Assembly: GCF_907164915.1 (NCBI RefSeq)
Contig: NC_061869.1
Location: 16,283,125 to 16,347,124, forward strand
Source of the DNA: Impatiens glandulifera
Lineage: Eukaryota; Streptophyta; Magnoliopsida; Ericales; Balsaminaceae
Direction of reading: 5' to 3'
Length of the DNA stretch: 64,000 bases
Both the position numbers and the translations under genes were made by a program. A model generated the notes under the pieces. That model was not told the DNA's origin, ran no database searches, and saw only the letters and a program-made list of their open reading frames with translations. Shown here one piece after another: positions 11,371-23,859 of this stretch. Every line of letters begins with the position of its first letter. Position 1 is the first letter of the stretch.

Positions 11371-11374
11371 TAAC

Positions 11375-11735
11375 AACAAAGAAAGAACAAAAAAGAGCAA
11401 GATCAACAAAAAAATATCAATTATACAATTCTATTTTTTTGTCGGAATGACTTAGAAGCCACATAAACTAGATTTTTACCGTTCAGAACGTAGTCCCATC
11501 AATAACTAACAAGCTGTCAAAGTTTAAAATTGATCAAATCAAACATCTGACAAATGAAATCTTCTATGGCTCCTACCCTAAATCTAAATTTGTTAATTGT
11601 TCTCTCTCTTTTATTTTTGTCCATAAAACCCAAAAATCATGGATAAAAATAATGTGCATTCACAATATATTTTATGCGGGTCTAAATAAAACGTACTCCA
11701 AGTTGAGTTTCTCAAATTAGGAGGAAAAACCTCAT
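11375..11735 (-). repeat. LTR-like repeat R1 (copy A)
   Basis: First of three related ~300-360-bp segments in this copy (others 12330-12690 and 12825-13098). Shared landmarks in order are GAAAGAACAA, ATCAACCAAAAATATCAATT, TCTTTTTGTCGGA-like, ATGTGCCTTCACA and TATGAGGAAAAA. It lies on the 3' side of a minus-strand copia RNase H remnant, so it is probably a degraded 3' LTR. Confidence 0.55.
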
Positions 11736-11739
11736 CAAA

Positions 11740-12325
11740 GACCTCAATCGACTAGTTGAACGACAATGTCAACTTTACAATCGAGTGACATAACTCGAAC
11801 TTATTTCGTGACAACATATTTGTTATCATATTTGATCCCAAAATATCACGAATTCAGTGATAACAGACTTCAATGCAATTCAACTTTGAGTAATGAAGAA
11901 TTCTTGGAAAGATGAATTTCACTTTGATTCACAAAACAAGACATATCTTTCTTGTTTCAATTCAAGTCCATTGTAATTATTTTTCAACCACAATAATTAC
12001 TGTGTTGCATTCACATCAAAATTAAACTCAACTTTGAAGTAAAAAGAGCACCACACTTTTGTAATTTAGATTGTCAAGCCATGACTCTCCCAACAAAAGT
12101 CACCCGATATCATGAAGTAGATTTTTAATTATCCAAGCTTCTAGACATATCCAAATTAGTGTATCCAATTAACAAAGACTTCTCACATCCCAAATTTAGT
12201 CAAATATTCGTTGTTTTCCAGAAATATCTCTTAATCTACTTAACTATTTCCCAATGATGCATTCCCGAATTTGATAAATATTTACTCACCAAACCAACAT
12301 CGTGCGCATTATTAGGACTAGTGCA
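11740..12325 (-). pseudogene. Copia RNase H region remnant (copy A)
   Basis: Minus-strand frames with stops give the end of a copia polyprotein: YLSNSGMHHWEIVK (12236-12290), then a GYTNLDMSRSLDN-like block, then QSKLQKC (near 12075-12060). These match the conserved GYVDSDYAGDLD and WxSKLQKC motifs of copia RNase H. The remainder of the element is gone. A matching remnant sits in copy B at about 22990-23345. Confidence 0.7.
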
Positions 12326-12329
12326 AACG

Positions 12330-12690
12330 ATCGAAAGAACAAGATTAACCAAAAATATCAATTCTTCAATTCTGTTTTTCGTCGGACTAACTAAGATTCT
12401 CAGAAAATAGATCTTCACCGTTCAGAATATAGCCCAGAAATAACCAACAAGCTGTCCAAGTTTGAAGTAGGTCAAACATTGCATACGATAAACAAGATTT
12501 TTTTCTAGTTGCTACCATAAACCTAAATATGTTATTGATTCTCTTTTTTTTGTTATCCACAAAACCAAAAAACCTTAGGTGAAATAATGTGCCTTCACAT
12601 TCTATATTATGCGGGCCTACATAAAACACGCAGCAAGTCGGGTCTCTCCAAATATGAGGAAAAACCCGAACATGTACAAGTATATTTTTT
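12330..12690 (-). repeat. LTR-like repeat R2 (copy A)
   Basis: Second copy of the repeat described for 11375-11735, on the 5' side of the copia remnant. R1 and R2 are therefore best read as the two LTRs of one internally deleted minus-strand element. Confidence 0.55.
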
Positions 12691-12824
12691 TAGAACGTTG
12701 GAATTCGATTTAATTTTTTTAATAAAGGTTATTATATATATAAATGTTGGCAAAACCTTTTTTTACCAATGCTTAATATGCGTTGACATTTAAGTGTCGC
12801 CGAAAATATGTTTTGGTGTAGTGA
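12691..12824. mobile_element. CACTA terminal fragment (copy A)
   Basis: The segment ends in TTTTGGTGTAGTG at 12812-12824. Reversed this is CACTACACCAAAA, the standard end of a CACTA transposon, preceded by a TTTCGGCGACA-type subterminal motif. No matching left end is visible, so this is a truncated end. Copy B keeps the same fragment, ending near 23859, so it predates the duplication. Confidence 0.5.
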
Positions 12825-13098
12825 AGAAAGAACAACATCAACCAAAAATACCAATTCTGCAATTATGTTTTTTCGTTGGAGTAACTTATATGTCTCAAAA
12901 AATATATCTTCACCGTTCAAAACGTAACCCATAAATAACTAACAAGCAACCCTAAACCTAAATTTGTTATACATTCTCTCTCTTTTCTTGTTGTCCACAA
13001 AACCTAAAAACCTTAGATGAAACAATGTGCCTTCATATTTTATGTTATATGAGTACACACAAAGTTGAGTTCCTTTAAATATTAAGAAAATATCAAAC
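12825..13098 (-). repeat. LTR-like repeat R3 (copy A)
   Basis: Third copy of the ~300-bp repeat, starting right after the CACTA end and cut at its far side by the SINE at 13111-13300. Confidence 0.55.
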
Positions 13099-13110
13099 AT
13101 GTATAAGATA

Positions 13111-13300
13111 TTTTTTTGAGAACGCTGAATTCTGTTTTTAATTGGGAATGCGACTAATTCCTGCGGGTTAAACACATAGCTCGCAAGCAGACTTAACCAA
13201 TAAATCAGACGAACAGAACTTGTCGTCTAAGGGCTCCAATAGAGAACCTCTACAAGGCTAGAAATATCACCTTCCTTTTGCCGATAGACTAGAAGATGAA
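13111..13300 (-). mobile_element. tRNA-derived SINE (copy A)
   Basis: Read on the minus strand it matches the SINE at 38353-38546: a weak box A region, a TTAACCCGCAGGAATTAG block, then GCGTTCTCAAAAAAA as the tail. It is bounded by near-identical 12-bp repeats ATGTATAAGATA (13099-13110) and ATGTATAAGGTG (13301-13312). The same insertion at the paired site in copy B shows it predates the duplication. Confidence 0.75.
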
Positions 13301-13379
13301 ATGTATAAGGTGTATCTTATAAAAGTTACAATTTGATCTAAGAGTCTCCAGTCTAGCTAGACATTTGGAACAAATTTTG

Positions 13380-13621
13380 TGATAATAAAAATTTTTTATG
13401 GAAATTTTTGAAGTTGTAATTTTGCTACGAATTACTCTACACTTATTTTATATGATTTTTCGATAAGCAATATTTTTTTTTAAAGTTATCATTGATTATT
13501 TGTGATTGTGTTTTATTCGTTCATGAATATCTTTTTGCAACGAATCATATCTTTCATGGAAAATATTGTTGCAATCTCGTCGAACATCTTCTATATGCTG
13601 ATAACATATTGTTTTTGTAGT
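13380..13621. mobile_element. Possible second CACTA terminal fragment (copy A only)
   Basis: The segment ends in GTTTTTGTAGTG at about 13610-13621, the reverse of CACTACAAAAAC, preceded by GCAACGAAT and GTTGCAAT motifs typical of subterminal repeats. Copy B has the inner part but lacks the terminal bases. Assignment is by end motif only. Confidence 0.4.
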
Positions 13622-13880
13622 GCTTAAGTGAGTATTTTGGGTTTTTTTAAGTGACATTTTCTATTTATAAACCATCAGACAGTTTGAATTTTTAAATATA
13701 ATTTACTATGCAGACTATTTAATATAAAACAAGATAATATTCATTTATTTATAAGACATGTTGATTATTACAGTCATATAATATAACAGCACACATTGAT
13801 TATTTATCACCTCCCTGTGATAATTAAAATACAAATATCCAAACTTAATAATCATAAAGATATTATTATTATTAAAATGG

Positions 13881-15320
13881 CTAATTGGTGATATGGTGCT
13901 TCTCGATGTCCTTGGTAACAGAAGTAGCAAATTCCATGAAGGAGGTGGGATCCTCTACATCCTCGCTCAGCTTCTCATACTCAAATGTCCACGTGACTAT
14001 GTCATTTTCTCCTTCGGTTTCCACGTGGAGGTGTATGATAAAAGTTTTGTACAGCTCCATCAGATCGCCGCCAATAACGTTGTAAGCAACTGTTTTATTC
14101 TCTTCGTCTATGCTTTCTACCATCGCCTTTGCCACCTTCTGTTTTCCCTCTGTACATCACACGTATAATTTTTTTTATTTGTATCCATTTTGATTGGAGG
14201 ATCAACTTGGACAAATTTTTTACAGACCCGGACCGAGCACAATAAAATAAGGTTAAAGTCTGATATTTTTTTTTGTTCGAATTGAAATCAGGTGGACCAA
14301 ATCGGTCTATCTGAATTGACCTAAAATATAACTGTCATTCAAATTTTCTTTGCATAGGACAGTGTATTTTTTTTTTTTACTCACTTATTTTCTTTTGTAA
14401 GTAATATTTAATTTAATTTCATTCTTATTTCGTACGATGTTATTTTAATTTGAAATAGAGATGCGATAGTAACTAATTTGAGTTGGGTTCGAGTTGAGTT
14501 AGGTCAATCGAGCCGGGTTCGAGTTGAGTTAGGTCAATCAAACCGGGTTCGGATGAATTACAAATAAACAAGTCATGTTTTGACCGAATTATTAAATAAA
14601 TGAGGTTCAAGTAATATAGATCATGAGTGACTAAATTTTGTATGACAAAGATTTGAATGTTTTTTAGAAAATAAATCTCTTGTATTACTTTTCAGATAAT
14701 TTCAAAATGACATAATTTTGTGTAATAACTAATGCAGTTTAAATAGCTTAAAAATTGTGCTAGGTGTGAGTTGAAAAAATAAATAAAAAGCGAATTGCTA
14801 TTTTTCAAGTTACTTTTAGAGAAAATCTCATATTGTTAAAATTTGAATTATCAATATGCTATAGTTCTAGGAGTCTTATTTGATGAAAATGAGCTCAGTT
14901 TGCGTTTTAAATAATTGGTTAAGAAAAAATCACAGGTCTATCCTGAACCATTAATCTGTTGAGATTTTAAGAAAAAAATAACGATTATTTCATCTATGTT
15001 AATATTTATGAGTACATAGGTTAAATAGCTAAACCCTAAATAAACATACAATATTTATTATGAAATAATTTGATCAAGACCTCGATAATAATACTATTGA
15101 AATGAGAGATGAAGAAGAAGATATAATTGTAAGTACCAAGAGTGTAGTTCCAAGAACCGATGGTGCCAACTTTTCCCCATTCGCCTTCGTGAAGATCGAC
15201 ACTCTGGATGTTAGAAGGGGACATGTCGGCGACGTGGTGAGGTCTTTGGTGGAATATTTCATGAAACACATCTCCGCCCGACTTTATCACAGTTTTGGTT
15301 GACAACTTTTGAACCGACAT
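13881..15320 (-). CDS. MLP-like protein (Bet v 1 / major latex protein family), copy A
   Basis: A complete two-exon gene on the minus strand. Exon 1 is 15320-15137 (184 nt) and ends G|GTACTTAC. The intron is 15136-14150 (987 nt) and ends TGTACAG. Exon 2 is 14149-13881 with stop. The product is 150 aa, the usual MLP length. Family motifs include FHEIFHQRPHHVADMSP (residues 19-35), the glycine-rich loop region LHEGEWGKVGTIGSWNY (43-59), EYEKLSEDV and VTKDIEKHH near the C terminus. The phase-1 splice joins the Trp-Asn-Tyr strand to GKQKVAKAMVESIDEENK as in other MLPs. MLPs are small cytosolic proteins with a Bet v 1 ligand-binding fold, linked to defence and stress responses; the ligand here is unknown. 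The nearest host gene is its duplicate at 25020-27226. Confidence 0.93.
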
Positions 15321-15395
15321 TGTTAATATTGGCTAGAGAGAGAAAGTTGAGATCTAGGGATTGTTTCTATGGATAAATATGTAATTTGGAGGTCA

Positions 15396-15403
15396 ATTTA
15401 TAG
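15396..15403 (-). promoter_or_regulatory. TATA box of MLP copy A
   Basis: TATAAATT on the minus strand, 76 bp upstream of the ATG, predicting a leader of about 45 nt. The same octamer lies at the same distance from the start of copy B. Confidence 0.7.
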
Positions 15404-15494
15404 AATTAATTGGTGCATCATGTTATTCATGTGGACTTATTGTAATGGTTTTTGGCACCATTAAAATAATTGATATAAATTGAATTTTAATAAA

Positions 15495-16465
15495 TATAAA
15501 TGATAAATTTAAAATTGTAGTTAAAATATTTCGTCAAATTTAGGAATCTCCTATTTTCTTATCGTTTTAAGAACTTTAGTTATAATATTATGTCATATCT
15601 AATACTACACACTAATACCATTAAATATCTGTTAAATTATTTAAATTGTTATTTAATTTATTTATTATTTTTATATATGTCATCAATAATAGTATAAACT
15701 CAAATTATTTTTTTCTTACAACTCCCTCTCACGCTTATAGCTTTCCTCCACGATCACCACCACCACCGGGGCTTCCCACCTATCTCCCCCAATAACTTCC
15801 TCTTCAAACCGCTATTATAAATCGTTTTCGGCCGTATTTCTCTCATAGACAGAAAACCGATTTCTTGAATCCTTCAAGAGTCTTTCTGTTGAGCTGCTAT
15901 ACAAAATATCAAGTGCGGACATCTCTCTAATCCATTTCGTTTATACGGAATCACTAAAATTTCAATTTCTGCTGCCACACATATATGTATATCTTTCTGT
16001 ATCTTCGATTCCAGCCACAAAATGTTCTAGTTCCAAGTTGTTTTAGCAAATGTTGTCTCCTTCGAGTAATCGTTAGATCTAAAGCTTTTACATAGCAAAG
16101 CCCTAACTATAGAAGACAATGCGTTATGTTGTGTTATATTCTCTTGTTAACCATATCTAACTCTCGCACACGCACACACTCTCTTTTCGCTATTTGCTTT
16201 TCTGTTTTAAGAATAATCTCTAAACAAATATCCCACTATACCCTGCCAAAATGCTCTGAATCGTTTAGGTGTTGATGAATTCACCAATCTCAACCACTAC
16301 TTTACTTGAATCTTTCAATATATCGTTTCCAACATCTACTCTCACTTTCTCTATCTAAATAACTCTTACCTCTATTTTCCCCTTGTTTTTGGTAGTTTAC
16401 AAATTAGACGCCAAACAAAAGGGGCACTAATGAGGCATAAGTTGATGCTATATATGACACTCAAC
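15495..16465. other. ~970-bp segment present only in copy A
   Basis: Copy B passes directly from the sequence matching 15490 to that matching 16466 (around 27395-27415). The segment has an AT-rich start and a C/T-rich middle (15720-16400) with a CACCACCACCACC run, unlike its surroundings. No terminal inverted repeats, A tail, target duplication or protein motif was found, so either an insertion in A or a deletion in B is possible. Confidence 0.55.
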
Positions 16466-16905
16466 TCTATATTCAAGAGCTAATCCTTTGATTAAGACTT
16501 CAAAATCAAATTTAGATGAAAATTGAAAAAAAAAATCATTTACTGCATATTATTTGTGAAATCATATAAAAAAAATGAAAACATATTAAAAATATAAATA
16601 TAATATAGTACACAATAGTATGACATTATTCATTTTTTAATTAAGGAAAACTAACATAACACTCTACCACAATTACTCTCCATCTCTATTAAAAAAATGT
16701 TATATATATATATATTTAAATATCGTGTTCAATTTTTTATCGGTACATTTTGAGGCTTGGTTTTGAAGCATTACCCTGACCACCCATTTATATATTTATT
16801 AGTACATTTGCAATCTCGTGTCAATAACATTAAGTTGTTCGACTAAAAATGTTGAAACGAGCTCATTATACTTGAGTTCAATGACATGAACTAGGATAAT
16901 TGGAT

Positions 16906-17504
16906 TGTTCCTGTTCAATATACGGACATCCTATTAGATTTATAAACCAAATCTAATAGTACTTTATATAAACTTTAAATAGTCATCAAATGATAAACAA
17001 GAGATTCGAGATGATAAATCAATTAAATTACTAAAAGCGGGACATACATTTAGCTTCCATTGTTCTTGATTGTCCTTGGGATGAATTTTGTTTGATGAAT
17101 CTTTCAATCTAGCACAGTCCTTAAATTCACTTTGGGATTTCACACTCTGTGAATCCTCTCTATCGATGGGAAGACAAAAGAGATGTTTTACCTACTAAAT
17201 GTTGTAACCCTACTAATACCAATCGACATGTATTAAGTCCAATGGGCCAGATCTAGTGTAGCGCTGTGTAGATTGGGGACCATAACCATCTTTTGTAGAT
17301 TTTGGTTATTTATAAATCAACCCCTCACATATATTTAAATAACCCTTTAGTCTCAACGCATTTATTCCATAACTTACGTATCCCATAAACTTAATACCGT
17401 ATTTGATAACTTTAATTTAAATCTATTACATAATAGCCCAACACTATAAATATTGCATTAAAGTCGACCAATAATTATTGAATTAATTATAAATTAATAC
17501 AGCA
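16906..17504 (-). repeat. 3' LTR of copia element (copy A)
   Basis: The segment begins TGTTCCTG and ends at ACAGCA on the plus strand. Next to its right end is ATCTCCCATAGGG, on the minus strand a purine-rich CCCTATGGGAGAT primer tract abutting the LTR start. The partner in copy B (28159-28762) has the cleaner end TCCAACA, next to ATCTCCCACTGGG. Length is 599 bp. No 5' LTR is present because the element is cut at 19837. Confidence 0.65.
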
Positions 17505-19837
17505 ATCTCCCATAGGGCCGAATATGAAAATCAATAACAGTGTAACCTTATTGCTAGCGTAAATGATTATTATAAACTTTAGGGTATTCCTTACAATCCG
17601 GTCCATTAACTATATTAATAAAGGATCATAGCGGCTTTCATTAGCATCATCGTAACTAAACCTTCCATAGTCACATTACCAACATAGCTAAATGACATAG
17701 ATCAATTATGGATGCATAACATGAAAATACATTAATGTGATCACCACATGTCTATTTTCAACTGGTCCTCTTTAAGAGATTAAAAGAAACTTTAAAATTT
17801 AATTGAGAGAATAAAATGAATACTTTAAAAAGAATAAATCTGATTTGTAAAATATCCAAAACTTTATTTACTGAAACACATAAAACGTGCACGCCTATTC
17901 TTTAGAGCTTCTTCAAATAATCATATGTCTAGACCAAACAATAGAGTATAAAATAAAATAAATACAAACTCCCACTAAACTGATATATCAATGAATAACT
18001 TAACACCCATGTGAGTAGTGCTCTCATGAAACACTTTAGGTGTTAATGCCTTAGTTAGTGGGTTTGTTAACATGGAGTTTATACCTATGCGCTCTATTGA
18101 AAGTTGACCATCTTGAATTCTCTCATTGACAACTAGAAACTTAATGTCAATATGCTTTGACTTGTACGAGCTTCTATTGCTATTGAAATACATAACTGAT
18201 GATTTATTGTCACAATATAATTTTAGTGGCCGTTCAATACCCTTTATAACACGCAGACTAGTGAAAAAATATCGCAACCATACTCCGTGATTTGATGTCT
18301 CGTAACATGCAACGAACTCTACCGCCATAATGGATAACGCAACTAGTGTCTGTTTGACACTTTTCCATGAAAATCAATCCACCGACCAACATATATACAT
18401 ATCCAAATGTTGATTTCCTACTATCTGCTCATCCCGCAAAATCAGAGTCGGAATACTCGATAATCTCCAATTCATCTGATCTCCTATATGTGAGCATATA
18501 ATCCTTTGTTCTATTTAGATATCTCATAACCCTTTTGGCTTCTCGCCAATGGTCCATCCCAGGGTTACTTAAATATCTACCCAATACTCTGACTATGAAC
18601 GTAATATCCGGACGCGTACATACTTCCAAATACATTAAACTCCATATAACTAAAGAGTAGGGAATTAACTTAATTTCCTTAATTTTCGAATTGTTCTTAG
18701 GGCATTGACTAAGACTGGATTAATCACCTTTAACCACAGGGGTGTTGATCAACTTATTTTTAAGCATGTCAAATCTTCCAAGTACTTTATTGATGTAGCT
18801 TCTTTGCGATAATCTAAGAATACCACAAGAACGATCTCAGTGGATTTGGATCCCTAATACAAAAGAAGCTTCACCTAGATCTGTCATTTAGAAATACTTA
18901 GATAGAAATTTCTTAGTGTCATGCAAAAATCCCTTATCATTTGTGGCTAACAAAATATCATCGGCATAAAGTACCAAAATGATTAACTTACTCCCACTGA
19001 ACTTAAGATATACACAATCCTCGACATTATTCAACTCAAAACCAAACGAGATAACCACTTCAAGGAATTTATGGTACCATTGACGAGAAGCCTCCTTAAG
19101 CCCATAAATAAATTTTGTCAATTTGCAAACCATTTCTTTAGAGTCATCCGACATTAAATTTGGTGTTTGCGTCATATAAATCGTTTCATCAATGTTACCA
19201 TTATGAAACGCTGTTTTGACATCCATTTGATGTAACTCAAGATCAAAATGTGCTACAAGTACTATTATTGTTCTAAAAGAGTCTTTCGATGAAACCGGAG
19301 ATAAAGTTTATTTAAAATCAATACTTTCCTTTTAAGTAAATCCCTTTGCCTCTTTAAACCTCTCCACATTACCATTCGAATCCCTTTTAATTTTAAAAAT
19401 CCATTTACAACCAATGAGTTTCTTAACTTCAGGTAATGGGACAAGTTACCATACTTTATTGTTTTGCATGGACTTATACTCCTCATTCATTGCTTCGATC
19501 AACGTTTGAGAATTGGAATAATTTATAGCTTGAGTGAAGGTGAGTGGATCATCCTCACTCATACCATAATTTTCCTAATGCTCTTGAAAAATACAATAAA
19601 ATCATCTGATATTGCACTTCCTTTCTCTCTAGTGGACCTTCATAAAGGCTCTTGTTCTTGAATTTGATGGTGTTGAGTTTCAACTATAGGAAGAATGGCC
19701 TCTTCCTGAATAAGACGGAGTTTGACATTGTCCATATGAGGATTCAGAATCGATTCTTAAATAATGATAGGTATGAAACCTGCCTATCGCCAAGAGAAAT
19801 TAATTTAGTCAGAGACTTTAAAAAACAATGATGAGTA
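17505..19837 (-). pseudogene. Ty1/copia polyprotein fragment (RT and RNase H), copy A
   Basis: Broken minus-strand frames follow copia order. RT first: MDVKTAFHNGNIDETIYM (from 19226), YGLKEASRQWYHKF, and the catalytic YADDILLATND (about 18970). Then RYLSNPGMDHWREAKRVMRYL (18635-18429). Then RNase H, with FVACYETSNHGVWLR and YKSKHIDIKF (18328-17975), ending near the stop. Frameshifts and stops interrupt it. The 5' part (integrase, gag, 5' LTR) is missing because the tandem-duplication junction cuts it at about 19830; copy B retains the continuation. The element is inactive. Confidence 0.88.
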
Positions 19838-22385
19838 TTTTGTTATAGTTAATAAGCTAATCATATTTATAATTTGTCATAGACTTTAAAAAAACTAACT
19901 TAGTTTAAGAATTAAAATATATTCCTACTATAACGTTTATAACATTAATTTAATATTTAATAAATTTTTTTTATATTAATTAATCCAAATAACTTCAATA
20001 ATCTATGTTTAAGATCAAACAAGATTTTAAATATTTTTATTTAAAATAATCCAAGTAACAGTAGTACTTCATGAAATCAAACAAGGTCATACAAATCACA
20101 ATTGAAATTAAGAAATAAATGAGTAAGATAGTATATGATTATTGTAATGATTCAAATATATTATTGGGGGAAGAAGTAATGAAATTAAGTGGTTGGTTTT
20201 TGTTATGGTGGAATGGGCTATCAAGTTGCTATAAATTCTCAATACAATTGAATGACAGATTTATAAGACCTTGTTTGAACTTTGTTTATTTTTAGATTTT
20301 GTTCAAAAAACATTGATACATGTAAGAGAGTTATTTGGAGTTTTAATTGATTTAAATATTTGTTTTAAATAAATATAATAAAAATAAATGAAAATTATTT
20401 TTATATTTTAATTAATGATAAGAGTGATTTGATATTTAAAATGATAAATTTTTTTAAATTAAATAAAATCTTAATTTTTTTTAAAACAAGAAAAAGCTAT
20501 AATATTAAATAAAATCTTATTTTTCTATATATATAAAAAAAACAACATCAAACGAGATCTAAGAGAAAGCTGCTTTATGTGTGTAAATTGTAATTGGACT
20601 AGTTATGTTCATGTCTGCTATTTTCTTCGTATTAAATGTCATCTGCCATTTTCCATGTGTCTTGTCGCGGGCCAAACACGGTTTATCAACAATAAAATTA
20701 TTATAATATTTTAATTATTGATATGAGATGTTGAGACTATTTATATGTATTTTTATATATATTTTTTTCTAATAATTTATTATATACTATATTAATTGAT
20801 TTATCAAAAAAATCTCAAAATAATTTTATTTTATTTTTATTAATTTTTAAATATAAAAAGATATTTTTAATATTTTATTTTTTATAAATCTCAAATAACT
20901 ATTTTTTTTTTATTTTATCAAACAAATCTTACAAAACAAATCAGGATCTAGCTCTTTGGATATTTAAAATTTGTATTGTCTTTATAAAATAATAAAAATG
21001 TATTATTTATTTTTTAATGAGTTTAAACAACACATTTAACACTCTCCTATAACATATTTGTCAAATTCAACCATAAATTAAGCTCATGATTATATTGATA
21101 GACATACAATCACATTTGTGGCCATACAATTTCATAGTCAATTATTGACTAAGAAAAAATATTTAATTTGGCCACCAAATCTAGTACTATTCATATCATT
21201 ATTTCTTCGTTAATATTTTAACACTAGTTTAATATTAATTTGATATTAGTAATATATTTGTTGAAAAAGTCTACCTACCTAACATAACCTTCCAATTCAA
21301 TGTTGTCTATCTAGACTTTTTTTTCTGAATAATTTATGCAAATTTCATAAGTCAAATTATGATTTTAAAGAATCTCTTCGGGATTTGTAATCTACTATTC
21401 AGAAGGTTAAATTATTTATTTTAGATTTATAGAATTAAAATATGTTGATATCATTTATCATACACCTTAAAAGTCGGCTACTTAATTTTTTAAGAGATAT
21501 GAATATAAAAAAAACATATTTATATTCAATAAACTATTTCCTTTACAGATTTAGGTCAATTATATTTACTTAATTTTTTAAGAGATATGAATATAAAAAA
21601 AAACATATTTATATTCAATAAACTATTTCCTTTACAGATTTTAGGTCAATTATATTATTATTTTTTTTTTGACATAAGAGGCTACTAACACTAAAGATTA
21701 TTTATTTATTTGTCCAACCAAGTATGTGAATATATACAAATTGAATCTTGAATAAATGTTTATATAAATGATATAAATTAACAGTTCACTGAAGAATCTA
21801 TTTATAATAACATCAATTCCCTTATTCACCTTGAATGCATGATCTATACTTTGGAACATGATGATCGATGCATTTTATCAAACAGTTTGAATGCATACTT
21901 GATTTCTAACCGTGAAGGATACCTAGGTCATATTGTTCTGTTAATACTGGATAACCTAGTAAAATGTAGAATCAAATCGAAGCTCTATTTGAGACTGCTG
22001 GATAACCGGATAGAAAATGAAAAGAATAAAATTGATCATCAGATGATCATGAAGAAATTAGCATGAATAAAAATAGTAACAATAATCCCATAATATTTTT
22101 ATGGATATTACTAAGGTTCTATAATAATAGAGTGTTTATGCAATAGGAAAATATATTTAATTATCAAAACATAATACTTTTCCAATTAAGAATTAAATTA
22201 AAACGATAATGTAAGACAAATTTTAACATAAAATATATCTACTACAAATCTAAAGTAAAAATCACGAGACTTTTATAGGCCACTTAACAATCCATTATCA
22301 TAAACAATGTTTAAAATAAGAGTTCACTCTAGTTACAACCAAACTAGAGTCATTAATCAATTGAATTAAGATTACACATTAATCT
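19838..22385. other. Noncoding first part of copy B
   Basis: Pairs with 8971-11375. The plus-strand frame at 21839-22066 is broken in copy A and shows no family motif, so it is not called a gene. Confidence 0.4.
21480..21656. repeat. 88-bp tandem duplication, copy B only
   Basis: The segment 21480-21567, starting CTTAATTTTTTAAGAGATAT, is repeated at 21568-21656. Copy A has one copy near 10530-10650, so this expansion followed the segmental duplication. Confidence 0.8.
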
Positions 22386-22389
22386 TGAA

Positions 22390-22750
22390 TAATAACAACA
22401 AAGAAAGAACAAGAAAGAGCAAGATCAACCAAAAATATCAATTATACAATTATATTTTTTTGTCGGATTGGCAAAAAAGCCACATAAAATAGATTTTTGT
22501 CGTTCAAAACGTAGTCCCATAAATAACCAACAAGTTGTCAAAGTTTAAAGTCGATCAAATCAAACATCTTTTGACAAATGAAATCTTCTATGGCTCCTAC
22601 CCTAAATCTAAATTTGTTAATTGTTCTCTCTTTTTTATTTTATTTTTCCATAAAACCCAAAAATCCTGAAGGAAAATAATGTGCCTTCACAATATATTTA
22701 CAATATATTTTATGCAAGTCTAAATAAAGCGTACTCCAAGTTGAGTTTCT
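22390..22750 (-). repeat. LTR-like repeat R1 (copy B)
   Basis: Counterpart of 11375-11735 with the same landmarks. Short open frames here (22640-22828 minus) translate LTR sequence, not a gene. Confidence 0.55.
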
Positions 22751-22989
22751 CCAATTAGGAGGAAAAATCCCAACAAATTCCCAATGGACTAGTTGGACGA
22801 CAATGTCAACCTTATAATCGAGTGACATAACTCGAACTTATTTCGTGACAACATATTTGTTATCATATTTGATCCCAAAATATCACGAATTCAGTGATAA
22901 CAGACTTCAATGCAATTCGACTTTGAGTGAAATGAAGAATTCTTAGAAAGATGAATTTCACTTTGATTCACAAAAGAGGACATATCTTT

Positions 22990-23345
22990 CTTGTTTCAAT
23001 TCAAGTCCTTTGTAGTTATTTTTCAACCACAATAATTACTGTGTTGCATTCACATCAACAATAAGCTCAACTTTGAAGTGAAAAGAGCAACACACTTCTT
23101 TTGTAATTTAGATTGTCAAACCAAGACTCTCCCAACAAAAGTCACCAGATATCATGAAGTAGATTTTTAATTATCCAAACTTCTAAACATATCCGAATTA
23201 GTATATCCAATTAACAAAGACTTCCCAAATCCCAAATTTAGTCAAATATTCGCTGTCCCCAGAAATATCTCTTAATCTACTTAACTACTTCCCAACGGTG
23301 CATTCACAAATTTGATAAATATTTACTCACCAAACCAACATCGTG
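22990..23345 (-). pseudogene. Copia RNase H remnant (copy B)
   Basis: Counterpart of 11740-12325: minus-strand stop-riddled remnants of the copia RNase H region between two LTR-like repeats. Confidence 0.6.
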
Positions 23346-23359
23346 CGCATTATTAGGAC

Positions 23360-23720
23360 TAGTGCAAACGATCGAAACAACAAGATTAACCAAAAATACC
23401 AATTCTGCAATTCTGTTTTTTGTCGAACTAACTTAGATTCTAAAAAAATAGATTTTCACCGTTCAAAACATAACACAAAAATAACCAACAAGCTGTCCAA
23501 GTTTGAAGTAGGTGCATACGATAAATAAAATTTGTCTCTACTTGCTACCATAAACCTAAATATGTTATCTATTCTTTTTTTTGTTATCCATAAAACTCAA
23601 AAACCTTAGGTGAAATAATGTGCCTTCACATTATATATTATGTGGGCCTACGTAAAACACACACCAAGTCGGGTCTCTCCAAATATGAGGAAAAACCGAA
23701 CATGTACAAGGTATATTTTT
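23360..23720 (-). repeat. LTR-like repeat R2 (copy B)
   Basis: Counterpart of 12330-12690. It is followed by the same CACTA end fragment, finishing TTTTGGTGTAGTG near 23859. Confidence 0.55.
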
Positions 23721-23859
23721 TTTAGAACGTTGGATTCCCATTTAAAAAATATTTAATAAAGGTTATTTTATATATATTAATGTTGGACAAAACTTTTTTT
23801 TACCAATGCTTAATATGCGTTGATATTTAAGCGTTGCCGAAAATATGTTTTGGTGTAGT

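Larger units (their letters stand above)
8971..19837. repeat. Copy A of a tandem segmental duplication (~10.9 kb)
   Basis: From TTTTGTTATA at 8971 the sequence aligns almost continuously with the DNA starting at 19838. The order is the same in both copies: noncoding DNA, LTR-like repeats, SINE, MLP gene, 3' LTR and copia body. Copy A stops inside the copia element at about 19826-19837, directly joined to the start of copy B. Divergence is visible everywhere, about 1.5% in MLP exon 2 and about 7% in exon 1, so the duplication is old. Confidence 0.9.

Noticed and set aside
13881..14168. Plus-strand frames overlapping MLP exon 2 (also 25024-25313)
   Set aside because: Mirror frames of the real minus-strand exon, whose protein matches the MLP family and splices cleanly.
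21839..22066. 75-codon plus-strand frame in copy B
   Set aside because: The paralogous copy A sequence near 10840-11010 does not keep the frame, and no motif is recognisable.
22640..22828. 62-codon minus-strand frame
   Set aside because: Lies in LTR-like repeat R1 and is not kept in the other copies of the repeat.
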